From Helicoverpa zea (Eukaryota > Arthropoda > Insecta > Lepidoptera > Noctuidae): a DNA stretch of 64,000 nt. The notes beneath the pieces were generated by a model. That model saw nothing but the letters and a program-made list of their open reading frames with translations. It had not been told where the DNA came from and made no database searches. How positions within the stretch are numbered: position 1 is the stretch's first letter; each line of letters opens with the position of its first letter. The translations under genes were made by a program, and so were the position numbers. The stretch lies in NCBI RefSeq assembly GCF_022581195.2, contig NC_061469.1, positions 3,658,001 through 3,722,000 on the forward strand, read 5' to 3'. Of the stretch, positions 23,337-35,300 are shown in pieces.

Positions 23337-24131
23337 AACTCGTCGTCTATACATGATTAATACAGTGCTATGAAATCTCAGTAAGTACATCAAAGTACCT
23401 AATGCGTAGTATTCCTACATCAATTTCTGTCGTGTAAATACACTATAATAAGCAATATCCTCGTGCCTCGTTCGGACAGGATGTTAACACATGGAGAGAG
23501 CTATCTTCCAGTATTAGGTACAGTAGGACAATATTATTGATGTTAAGACGCTGTCCCATTTCTGGGTATGGATAACTACTAGTTGCTACGACCCGCTTCC
23601 TGAAGGAACTACTTCTTGCAGTCGGGTAAAAAGTGGCCTATATTTTATTCTGATGTTTAAGCTTCTGTGATGTTTCTTCAAAATCCGTTGATTAGTTTTT
23701 GCTTGAATGAGGAACAAACACCCATACATTCATAGATCCTAACCTACGAACTTTCACATGTACAATAAGTAGGAGTAGTTAGACATGCAACAATATACCT
23801 ACATAGATGACTGCGTATAGAAACTCAAACTAGCCGCATCTCATAGCTTTTTTTGAGTAAGTATCTAGGGTTTTTGACATAGTGAAGTTCTAACGTAATT
23901 AACAGTAGAATGTACTAACGTAATTAACCTATTGTAATTAATCAATGTTTCTATTTTTGCATGCCTAAGTTAAGGTAGAATGTACAAGGATCGCCAATTG
24001 CATTTTTGTAACATGTGTATTTATATTGTACCTACATTCCGTTGCAAATAAACTATTATTCTATTCTATTCTATTCTATTCTCTTAAATTACAAGCTTTA
24101 GTAGCCTCTAAGCCTCTCTAGTAGCTATATT
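23337..24131. other. Non-coding stretch ending in a retroelement tail with (ATTCT)n
   Basis: No gene is visible. At about 23960-24084, a segment including gtaacatgtgtatttatatt and aataaac is followed by five or so attct units, which looks like the 3' end of a LINE with a simple-repeat tail. Confidence 0.45.
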
Positions 24132-25281
24132 AACCCACCCAAAACAAAAATGTGAAAGACTGCCAAGTTCGATAATATGGGAATGCTTCGCCTATAAAAG
24201 AAGTGAGATCTGAATAAGTACCAAGTTCCATACACATACCTCAGTTAAAAATAGTTACTTTTTAATGATGTTACTTGGCAAGTTTTCATACACCGTTATA
24301 AACCTACTAAACGCAATGAATCAAGTATTTAATTTTCTATTAAAACTTGCCAAGTAACATCATTAAAAAGCAACTATTTTTAACTGAGGTATGTGTATGG
24401 AACTTGGTACTTATTCAGATCTCACTTTTTTTATAGGCGAAGCATTCCCATATTATCGAACTTGGCAGTCTTTCACATTTTTGTTTTGGGTGGGATTTCA
24501 TTTATTTTTGTAAGGTTGTTTATTTTTATTTTTTCTTATGATGAAGTTAGTTAAAGAAATGTCTCATTTATACTATCTTTTAGATTTTTTTATATGCACT
24601 ATGTTTCTTACAAAGAAATGAACTAGATTAAATAAATGGACTAGATTTACCAACTGACTGACATGACATGTTATCATATATTATGTTCGTGGATCAAAGT
24701 TACACATTCGTTATTTTCGAAAGTGATTCACACTTGGCCGTTTTCAGATTTTTACTTTACTTTGACTAAATACAAACCTTTGTACCATTCGAAGATATAT
24801 TATATAAATATAGATAAATTTAGTAGTTTTAGTTCCTTAGGGGTATAAATTTACACCGGGTATAAAACACCTTCATTATTTTGAAACCGACTCACACTTG
24901 GCCATTTTCAGATTTTTCCCTTTACCTTGACATAAAGACCTACCTCCGTGCCAAATTTCAAGTCAATACGACCATTGGAAGTGGTCTAGGTTTTTGATGA
25001 GTGAGTCAGTGAATCAGTCAGTCAGTGAGTGTATAGTAAAAATAGCTATTTTCTGACGTCAATATCCCAAGACCTACAATAGGTATATTAATGAAATTTT
25101 GTATTTTAGATAAGTGAGGGGGTCTCAACAGATACTAGAAATTTGATATGCATAAATAAAATAGATTTTGAGTTACAGGGGGGTCGAATTTGGCCCGAAA
25201 TGGTTCGTGTAATATAACCCACGGCCGGTGTGTCGCTTTTTTTGCTCGAACTTGGCGGACACACTGCCGTGTGTCTAGATT
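24132..25281 (+). mobile_element. 1.15 kb hairpin-bearing repeat, copy A
   Basis: The first part is a near-perfect inverted repeat with arms 24134-24286 and 24342-24494 (153 bases each, about two mismatches) around a 55-base loop. The remainder is about 790 bases ending in a small hairpin (acacac, tgcc, gtgtgt) followed by ctag. The whole unit recurs in inverted orientation at 55581-56725. The hairpin-plus-CTAG end recalls a Helitron 3' end, but the exact insertion boundary is not typical, so the class is unknown. No protein-coding capacity is visible. Confidence 0.8.
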
Positions 25282-26051
25282 AAACAAGTGAGTAAGTAGT
25301 CAGTGTTGATAATTATTTTGTATGAATATTGAATACGCATCCTTTCTAGATTAAAATAACAGTATATTAATAGTTCAATAGCTTTATAAACAAGTGTGAC
25401 TAGCGTAGGATGGTAGCCCATATCAGAGCTTCACAAGCGATAGTTCATTAGTGACTTGCAGGATGCTCTGTGGTAGACAACCCACGCAGCTTCTTATAGC
25501 TCGGTGCACATCCTACGCCGTAATGGGTCGATGTCTTTATATAGATGTTCTATGTATACTAGACTTAACTAAGTCAAAGTCATTTATTGAAACTAGGCTT
25601 GTTAGATTAGCACTTTTACACGTCAAAAATTACAAATAGTTGGCACCACCAAAAAAGCTCTCTTTCACCACTTTTACACGACAGAGCAAATTTTTCGGCT
25701 CAGCACATTTTTATTGAAATTGCGGTCTTATTTCCAAAAGGTTACCGAATACTCGCATCAGTCGTAAGACCTGTCCACTTTCTGAGTTAACGTGTTGTAT
25801 AGGTACCGTTTCTATTAGACAGTTCTTTAATTCCAGACATATTTTGTTCACTGTTACCAAATAAGGAGCTCAATTAATGTTCGAAACAGTTTTTTAACGT
25901 AGAGCTAAGAAACCTTTATTTGGCTGCCCAGGACACTTGTGCTAACATCATTTGTTTCTCCATGCTTTTTAACAATAGCACCAGAATTAATATTTGTTTT
26001 GTGTACCGGTTTCAAGAATTTTGACAATATATTTTGTTAGAATAAATAGGG
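25282..26051. other. Non-coding stretch with a probable LINE 3' tail in minus orientation
   Basis: Around 25572-25690, catttattgaaactaggctt and the following bases resemble the reverse complement of a common lepidopteran LINE end. Nothing else is supported. Confidence 0.35.
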
Positions 26052-26190
26052 CCTTACTACAAAAACTTTAAACCCTGGTTTACACTTGTCTAATAAAATT
26101 TTGGCTGCAAAATGAACCATATGTCAACGTCATAATTTGACATTTTTTTAGACAAGGCATAAACTGACGTTTAAAAGTTTTTGTGGTAAG
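26052..26190 (+). mobile_element. Small MITE, copy 1
   Basis: A 139-bp element with imperfect terminal inverted repeats (ccttactacaaaaacttta at the left, taaaagtttttgtggtaag at the right). Internal partial palindromes include acttgtct/agacaag and atgtcaacgtcat. Two further copies are at 52150-52289 and 62821-62960. Confidence 0.85.
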
Positions 26191-26363
26191 ACGGATAATG
26201 TTTTTTTTATTTCGAGCATTGCTCAGAGCTAGGAATGAGTAAGTCATTATAAATTAACACTGATAAAATATGTTCAATTAAAATTAAATAAATAAATACT
26301 AACTAGTTTTTGTTTATAAGTAATATATTATTATTGCAATTTAATTAAATATTTAATTAAATA

Positions 26364-26650
26364 GACGACCTCGATGGCGCAATGGTCATCATGCCGGACT
26401 GCCGTATCTGAGGTCCCGGGTTCGATTCCCAGTTCGGTCGACATTTGTGTGATGAGCATGCTTGTTGGCCGTGGTCTGGGTGTTACAATATGTATTTATA
26501 AATATGTATATATGTACTATGTAGCTATATGTAGTTTATCAGTTGTGTTAGTACCCATAACAAAAGTTAATTAATAACTTACCATGGGGCTAACCGACCG
26601 TGTGTGAAAAAGTGTCCCACATAATTTATTTGTCCCACATTATTTATATA
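26364..26650 (+). mobile_element. tRNA-derived SINE, family 2, copy 2
   Basis: The head gacctcgatggcgcaatggt through ggttcgattcccag is tRNA-like with a B box. The body matches the minus-strand copy at 23096-23336. The open frame reading through the head (starting at 26374) is only the SINE. Confidence 0.85.
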
Positions 26651-28980
26651 GCACATAGCGTTTATATTGCTTTGTGTCGTTATGCAATTGCAGCAGTCGC
26701 CCCCGGTATGCATCAGCCCACAGACGATCCCCGTTATTTTAAGAGACAGTCAAAGGAAATTGTAGAAATAGCGTTCATTGTAGTCAATCCTATTACTTAA
26801 TGCCAGACTAGACTAAATGAATGAAAAATCACTCTGTTGTAGAATGCAAGCATATTTATGAAATACAAGAAACTCCCATTCTTGAATATTAAATAAGTCA
26901 ACCGCCTTTTAGCCACATCGGTCACAATTTTTCCGTACATTTTAGCAATATTTTTTTACTACTTGCAATTTGATTAGAACCATTAATAACAAATCCATGA
27001 GGCAATCACCCTGTGTTATCTATCCAGGATAGAAGAAAAAAAAATGCACAAATATAAAATTGTTTCAATAATTCTAGTCTTCTAGTTTATTTTTAACTAC
27101 GTAAACAGTACACTTCCTCATACAATTAAATTGAAAAAAGTCGTCTTTTCAGCAGTAGCCTTGACTTTTTACGATACTCTTGAATATGAGAAGAAAACAC
27201 GCGACAAAAATAACACAGACACGTATGTATTTTCTTTATTACCGGAACAGTTACATCTAAATGTACGTTTTGCAGACTTTCATATTTATTTTGTGAATGA
27301 AAAGCTCTTAGAAATTACATTGACACATTTTACCACTCTTTATACCTACTGAACATTAATCTCTATGTTTGTTTAAACCAGTTATATATACAGCTTTTTA
27401 TATTCTTTCACATGTAATAATGTTTTCGTTCTTTGTCACAGCATTAAGGATTCACACTACACCTCATTAAACATCAAAAACTAATACCAAAGCACGTGCT
27501 TTTTTGTCACCCATTGCGTCGGTTTACACAACTTACTCACGGTCCTTCTGTTCCTTCAAAGTGGTTCACTTTTTTACCTCACCCTGGAGTTAATAAGCTT
27601 CCAAGAACTGACAGCCCCAGGTAAGAGCTGCGTGAAGGAATCTTTTACAATTAAAGTATCGATATTCGGCAGTTCAATGAACGTCCGTTTTTTGTGCAAT
27701 GTCTCGTCTGGACCCGTGTTTTTGAAACAGGAATTATGTTTGGTTACTGTGTTTTGAGTGTTAACGGTCGGTTGTAAAGTGCGTCCGCCATTGCTGTGGC
27801 CGAATAGCACAATAGTCTAAACGGTAAATGTATTATTATTGGTATGTATATTGTAAAATTGTGCGTGTGTAAGTAAAGATTATGCTAATTTCCTTATTCT
27901 TTCGCATAATTGTTTATTCACGTGTTTGATTTTCATTGATATCTTATCGTATGTACCGCGATTATCCAAAATTATTGACTATCAATGCATAATAATCACG
28001 ACGTTTTGAATTAATTTTCTGTGTGAATATAATGTTTTTTTTTTACATAAAATATGATTTGTTTCTAGTAGTATGCTGCTAAGTTATTTCTGTCATATAT
28101 TTTTTATACAATTTAGCAGATCTTAGAAATCCTGGACTGAAAGAAATTCTTTGTAAAATCCAAATGTCCCTATATGAAGATAGAAAGTTAGCAATAAATT
28201 AAAAGGGTTTATGCACTTAATTCGTTGCCGGTATTTATCTCACGGATTAGATAATTAACTATCGTAAATTGGCCGCATATTAGTCTAATCCATAATTTGG
28301 CTGTTTTATCTTCACGTTATACTGATACGAACGGTAAATATTTTAACATTAAATGATTTATCTTGTAGATGTGTTGTAGTATGTTTTCATGACTTTTGTG
28401 GTGGGTGTATCAATGAACAATCCATCAAATAAAGAGAACCATCTCCACCCGGATAAAAAACCTTATAACCTTCCTCTATAAATGGACTATTTAACATCCG
28501 AAATATTTTTTCAAACAAACTCTTCAGCTTTATAGTAGTTGGTACTTTCTTTTGAGATGTGAAAGTCTTGATAATGAATTATTTCAAAATATTATATTTT
28601 CACTCGCAATATCACCGATGTCACCCGGAGGATCGTTTGCGCGTCGGCAGTGTAAACAATTTGAAATAATCGAATAATTTGAATAGAGCTTTATCAAATG
28701 TTGATAAAGTTTCGATATCTTATCCAAATGTACGAACTTAACTTCACTTTAGTAGCATGATCTACGTGTGATCCGGAAATGAAAATATTTATCTTGCGCA
28801 TGGTTTTAGGAGTTTGTGATTATTGTTTTAGGAGTTTTTAGAAAATTAATTTGAGTTCGCAAAACTGAATTACCTAAGTATACTCTACTCATGTTTTAAC
28901 CATGAAGTGACTTTTGCTACTCCATAATTCGGAAATATCTAGACAGATTTGATTGCAATTTAGCATTTAGATAGTTGCAT
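26651..28980. other. Long non-coding stretch
   Basis: AT-rich. Around 27530-27810 the sequence is less AT-rich and has a good plus-strand donor (cccag then gtaagag at about 27620), but no exon can be supported from family similarity. Confidence 0.4.
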
Positions 28981-29212
28981 AACATCATCATTCTCCGAGC
29001 CTTTTTCCCAGCTATGTTGGGGTCGGCTTCCAGTCAAACCGGATTCAGCTGAGTACCAGTACTTTACAAGAAGCGACTGCCTTTCTGACATCCTCAACCC
29101 AGTTGCCCGGGCAACCCGATACCCCTTGGTTAGACTGGCGTCAGATCTACTGGCTTCTGACTACCCGTAACGACTGCCAAGGATGTTCAATGACAGCCGG
29201 GACCTATAAATT
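28981..29212 (-). mobile_element. SINE family 1 body, 5'-truncated
   Basis: The reverse complement matches the body of the element at 11723-12110 (tggcagtcgttacgggtagt, ggtatcgggttgcccgggca, ctgaatccggtttgactgg). The tRNA head is missing. Confidence 0.8.
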
Positions 29213-29524
29213 GCATAACATGGTATTAAGTATATCGATAATGTGCACATTAGAGCTAGATGGCACGTGAGAATACCTTATCAATATAAAACGAAGGTGT
29301 GAACAATAATATTGTATTATCTAAGATAAGTAATTGATAGGCATACCTAGTCTTTGACTGTGTGTTGCTAATAATCCAAAAGTCAGAATAAGTAATTAGT
29401 AACGCTGTCGTAATCTGTTTGATGGATTATTGGCCATTTGGTTTGATATCAATGCAACGTAGTATTTCCTTGAAAACACATACAATTTTCTGGACAATAA
29501 TGTGAAAACAGTTTTATGATATTG

Positions 29525-29605
29525 AGCAAGCGTGGTGATAAATGCTCAATCCTTCTCCGTGTGAGAGGAGGCCTATGCCCAGCAGTGGGACGATAAAAAG
29601 GCTGT
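29525..29605 (+). mobile_element. RTE-type LINE 3' end fragment
   Basis: The segment gaggaggcctatgcccagca with gtgggacgataaaaaggctg is a widespread RTE-like 3' end in Lepidoptera. Other pieces lie at 30870-30935, 51015-51160, 53381-53515 and 63862-64000. Confidence 0.65.
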
Positions 29606-32600
29606 ACCTAACAGTTTACGATATTAAAAAGTGGACTTGAAACTTTTCATCACAAATCGAATTAAATTTTCTTTTCAGACGAACTGTATAGTCTTGAGAG
29701 TTTTCTAAACTAACCTATAATAGCTAGTGTCTGTTGTTATAATTATCTAGTAAAGGGCAATTACCTGAAAATCCAAAAATATTTGTAAATATTTCGCTAA
29801 TGAGCTGGCACAGTTCCAGATAAAAAGTTCATTGAAGCCCCAAAATATTGTTCCTATGAGTAATTTGTTGTTGAAATACATTTGTCGAAAACAGTAGTAT
29901 TAATGTTTTACAATTACGGAAAATCGCACTTTATAAATTTTCTACGTCACTGTAAGTATAAGAAAGTATTATCTCGGGAATAAGTTTCTAACGATGTTTC
30001 GATTTGAAGGCTTTGCGTCTATCTAGACTAAAATATTTCAGTCTATCTATTATCATGCATCCTTCAGGAAAACGTGATAAGGTTGGCAAAAGGACTTCAT
30101 GGTACTTTTCCTCATAATATGACATCAATTTATGTGCCTAGAAACGACAGTTTAATGACCATCCTTATCTACGCCCGATCAGAAATAATATGGACACGAA
30201 TAATAGCTGGAAATAAACCTATAACTTTGACATATCCTGCCGATGACGCTTCCTGAATTTTTAATTATCTTCGGAACGATCAATGGTGAGATCCTAAGAT
30301 AGATTTTGGCGGGTCATGATTTTGCATAGTGAATTATTTCTATTGTTTTTAATAGATATGTATCTCTATTGCCTTTATGAGGCAGTTCGGGGTTCTACGA
30401 ATTAATATTCAGTAGACGTATTTTCAAAGAGAGTATTGTTTTTTTTGTCTGTCTATATGTGTTTCGTGTTTCCTTTGATTTCAATATAAAAACAATAGCC
30501 GTTGTTTTAGGCAGGCTCACTAAATTTAGTCATGGGGTTTAGGTAAGTAGTTAATGAGGAGCGTTATTGCGAGTTCTTCAAGTATTTTAGGGAACAATCT
30601 AGAAACCAGTACATTTGTTATTGCGTAAAGAATAGTGTAGTTTTAGAAGCTAAGTTTAGACTTTCGTGTGTTGGCATGCGTGACATTTTGTTCTGTCCTT
30701 GTGGTAATATTTGGTTCCTGTTTTAAAATGCATCGTCATAACTACGCATTTTAATAATTTTCAAGAATTATTAACTGAAGCTTTTTGTTATATGTACACA
30801 AAATTATTAACATTGATACAAAAATTAAGAAATATAAAAAGTAACATTTTTGCCGTAGTTAATTCATAATGAGCCTTTTTTATCGTCCCACTGTTGACGT
30901 CAGTTCTCCTCTTACACAGAGAAGGATTGACCGTAATAATTACTAAAGGTAAAAATCTGTTCGCAAAACAAAAGTTGCAAGCACGTAGCATAGAAAAAAA
31001 AAAAACAATACAAAACAGTATTCCTAATACAAAAAAATGACACAAAACGTCTTCTATCGGAGAGTGGATATCCTATAAAATCCCCGGACATAAGCACATT
31101 ACTCAGTTGCAATAAACTGTTGCAACGTAAGTGCAATCAAGTTGAAAGAATCTCAGGGGTATCGCGAGTTACCGCTTCGAAGCTGAAAAATTGTTTCCTC
31201 CCACTGAAAATGTAGAATGTTCTTTAGTACAAATTAAAGGCTCTGATTTATACCCTGCCAAGGGAATTTCAACTTCATATCGAAGCTATAGGGTTCAGTT
31301 TCCTTTGATGGTGTAATAGTTTTTAGTAATATAGTAAGCGGTATGTTTGCAAGACTTTGTGGTCTAGCATCTAGCTAGTCCGTACAAGCTCCAAGCTCCA
31401 GTGGTTGCCTATTAATTAAATTCTTAACCTACTTACAGGAATGTGAGAGAGATGGTACGCAGACTAAATACTTCCATCCTGTGTTCTAGCGATGGAGACT
31501 CCGTTATTGATTTAAGGATTTTCTATGAGTAGGAGTACTTATTGAGGGAATTAAGGCTAAGTTTTCGCTCGCTTGTGTTAATATTTGTTTGAAAATGTAA
31601 AGAAGATTTAACGTGTTTTGTATGGTGTAACTGAAGAAGGATTAGACTTGATAAATGTGAAGTTTTACAAAGTTATTTATTTTTGAGAAAAAGCTTTACA
31701 TTAAGTTCTCATCAAATAGAGAAGAAGAGAGCTTCCTAACTCTGTTCACACGCTTATTACGGCAAAATAATAATTTAAACTAGACACTACATTTTACGTA
31801 CTCGAATTTCGATATTTCAGTATTATCCTTACGTAATTCGAAGAAGCAACCCGTAGCTACCGCCAGTCTATATTAAAATTGAATCTACAGACTAATCCAG
31901 TAAACCTAAGCTAATAAGGTAGAATAAGATTGTAACGCTCGAGTTTTCCTGGCAAAGGAAATTTCTAGAATAAATGAGGAAAACACGACAGGAATATTCT
32001 CGTTTCTAACTAAGATCATCGTTAGTTGAGTGAAGCGTAATAAATTATGTGCAGAAATGGATGAAGTTGAGCAAATGTAAAATTGAATCTTGGATTTCTA
32101 GGTAAATGTTATTGAGAAATATGAAAGGTCAAATGCCAAAAGCTTCTGGTTTAGTTCAAGTTTCATTTTTGTGCTCTTTCAAGGATTCAAAGAATTAAAT
32201 TATACTTATTTAAGTTTTTAACGGAACCGTGCAAGTATATTATATAGAGAATTACTTTGTTAACCAAGACTGTTTCCCGACTCGACCCGACTGTTTCCCT
32301 CAACAAAGTTTTATAATCAAGAGACAATGTTTTGGCCTAGTAAGTTCGTAACTAACAATTGAGAGTTCAATAATAGTATTTAATTTATTCCAAATATAGG
32401 ACAGGTGTACATGTTCAGTTTATCATGAAAGAAGAAACACATAGAATGTTTCAATGGAGGAAATAATCTGCCTTATGAAATAAGTCGTCACAGGCCAACC
32501 TTTCAATCAGTTTTCATGTCCTTTAAATCGGAATCATATAAGCTGATTGAGGCTGAAATAAGAATCTTTGAATCTTTTTTCACGATATTCACTTTAAGCT

Positions 32601-35084
32601 TCCGTGTTTATTATTTATGTATAATTTCTGCATAAAAGCCGCTTAAGAACAAAGTTATTGGATTGTACAGTCGTAATAATTTGTGTGATTTAATGCATTA
32701 TGATGAGGTATTGAAATATCTATACTTAAGTGAAAGACGTTTCGGATCAAGCTGTATGAAATCAAGGACTTTGGTACGAACGGAGAACGATCAGATCATA
32801 CTTCTAAAGTATGCAATAAAAATAAGTTAAGTATTAACATTTTAGTTGTGTTTTTAAATAAATTTGCACATATTAACACGATTTTTTGTAAATAAAAGAA
32901 CGGGATGTGTGTTTTATAAAGCATATGTTTCCGACGGCGAATTACCTGTGTTTGATAATTTCATAATTACGTAGTTGATACCTTGCCTCCTTGCTGATAA
33001 CAGTGGTATCATTAGATAAGAAGATTATGTTTATTGATATAGTGAGAGAATGTACTGTGAAGGTGTTTTTAGAAATATATGTTATACATTTGTTCAAGCT
33101 GGTTACAGAGAAGTCATGATAAGCGATTAGCTATTTCATTTTGATGCAGTTAAAGTGCACTGTTAAATGATCACTGAGAAAACTTAATCGTGGGTCCTTC
33201 GGTGCGTTTGGCATCATATCATTTTTGTAGGTTTTTGATAATGATGCAAATGATGATTTGCGTAGCCCAATTATATAGTATTTGCCTTTTATTATACTTA
33301 ATTACTGAATTCGTTTTTGAAGTTAAATAGAATAGATTTATTATAAGTATAGATTATAACCCCCCATAATTTGGTGATAACAATATTTTATGTAGTTACA
33401 ATTTATATTGTCGTTTTATGTAAATATGATGTTCCTTTTGTTGGTGATTGTACTATTAGCAAACGTATGAAGTAACCTGCGCTTATATTTCAGAGGTTTC
33501 CGGTCTGTGTAAATATACCAACCTAATCAGATGTCTTGTAAATATTTGAATAATTAAGACTAAGGTGACTCCTCGCATTCCTTCTAGTACACTTAGGTAA
33601 TGTAGAAAAAATGTTCGGAAAGATAAATTAGGTTCATAATATGAAAGTTAAACTCTAATTTATGAATATCAATTACACAATTAGACTCGAAATTTTCAAG
33701 ATATTTTTGCGTGTAAACCTTATCTATTAAATAAGTTATTTTATATTATTATGAGTGTAGGTTAGACTGGAAACTGACCCACCATATTTGGCAAAGAGCT
33801 TAGGAGATGATGATGACTTCAGCTGTGACATTCTGTAAGACTTATTCTTAACTTCGCATCTGAATCCGCCGTGAGTTTCGTGATTGGCATTCTCAAACTA
33901 CACTAGCGCTACTCTTGCGAGCGTGTTTGCGAGTTGAACTAAATTAAACTCGAGATTTTGACAGATAAAGTATGACATGACTTTTAGAACGTTTTGAACC
34001 GAATGCGAAGTGAGAGTGAATAGCGAAGTGAAATGCGAGTTGTTGTCTGAATTTTATAGAATCGACGTACAGTTAGTAACAAAAATGTCCCATTAAATCA
34101 TATTAACTTTGCCATAACATAACAATCAGTGATTGGATCAGAAAAATCTCCAACACAATTTCGGTGCACCTCCAAGCAACACAGTTTATTTTTCCAACAG
34201 TATACAAGCATCGTGCAATTTGTGGAAGTGTGTCTGCAGTCCATTTCCTATTTACGAACAGTGGTGGAAGCTATTTCCTCAGTCTGTGCTGCTAGGTAAG
34301 CGGGTTACTGTTGCTTTTCATTCTAAGATATTGTAGCTGACTATCTGTACCTTCTGTTTCGATGCGAGATTTGTTATTTCGATACTGTTAAGATTTTGTA
34401 AGTCGATTTGAGTGCCAGTGTTACATTTGTCGTCAGTTACAACTTTACTGATTTGGAGTTAGCTATTCGATGCCTCGTGCATTCGCGACAGTGTTTTGTT
34501 TTTAATGACTTCACAACGGCAACCTTATTTGACGAAAGATTTAAGTACTAAGATTGTTGCTGGGCGGTTTGTTCCACCATTTCATCTTTCCAGTAAAATA
34601 ATATAGGAAGTGATGAAGGGTGGGCATTTAGGGGGCTCTCTTTTGTAAACTAGACCTCCAAAAAGTGCTGATTTTCAGCCTATTCTGAATAAATGACTTT
34701 TTATCTTTATCTTATCTTTTATTTGTTACAGTAAGAGCAATTATATTATCTGTATACACTTTTACAGCAAAGTACTTTAACGAAATTAACAGGCGTATCA
34801 ATGAGATGTAGTAATGAGAGCGCATAGATTTATTGGGATCCAATTTGGGTAACACTTAATTTTCCAAATCGGGCTTTACGCGATAATTGCACAAACATCT
34901 ATCAGATAAGATAATTGGTTTGAGTAGATTAACCTATTATTACAAAACCGTACCAACGCTCTGATCATAACAGTCTATGAAGCGCTTAGAATCTTAGATC
35001 ATTTACACAACTGGAAAAGTCATTGCCGTGCTTTAGAGAAGGTTCAAAACTGACGGAGCATGCGTTGCGTAGCGCCAAAACAGA
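29606..35084. other. Long non-coding stretch with small repeat fragments
   Basis: AT-rich. It holds a minus-strand RTE tail fragment (30870-30935, atcgtcccactgttgacgtc), a 3' fragment of SINE family 1 (33759-33815, ggttagactggaaactgacc) and a retroelement-like end near 34610-34720 (gctgattttcagcctattct). A 95-base segment at 34201-34295 is bounded by a good acceptor and donor and is treated as a finding. No gene is supported. Confidence 0.45.
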
Positions 35085-35300
35085 CAAATCCCTACCAACA
35101 TTATAAATGCGAAAGTAACTCTGTCTGTGTCTGTCTAAACCACTGAACTGATTTTGATAAAATTTGGTACAGAGATAGAGTTGAAACCTTTAGAAAGAAC
35201 ATAGGATAGTTTTTTATCCCGGACTTTTGAAGAATTGTCTTGGAGACGCGATATAAACTCTCCGCGGGCGAAGCCGAGGGCGGAAGCTAGTGTACGATAA
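35085..35300 (+). mobile_element. Common lepidopteran interspersed repeat
   Basis: The segment runs from accaacattataaatgcgaa through ctgtctgtgtctgtctaaac to gcgggcgaagccgagggcgg and gaagctagt. This pattern is found very often in lepidopteran genomes as a short interspersed, probably DNA-type, element. Related pieces are at 52540-52745 (inverted), 61185-61340 and around 62625-62655. Confidence 0.6.

Noticed and set aside
24132..25281. Calling the 1.15 kb repeat a Helitron
   Set aside because: The small hairpin and CTAG are suggestive, but the shared sequence continues a few bases past CTAG, no TC start was seen and a long fold-back is not typical. Left unclassified.
26364..26440. tRNA gene-like sequence with A and B boxes (also on the minus strand near 23260-23336)
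   Set aside because: It runs straight into a repeated SINE body shared by both copies and lacks a clean 3' acceptor stem, so it is a SINE head and not a working tRNA.
26575..26590. ATG|GTAAGT-like site on the minus strand (ccatggtaagtt word)
   Set aside because: It lies inside a SINE and repeats in the other copy, so it is a property of the SINE.
27574..27810. 78-residue minus-strand frame starting FGHSNGG
   Set aside because: There is no family I recognise and no splice context on that strand. A donor on the opposite strand overlaps it.
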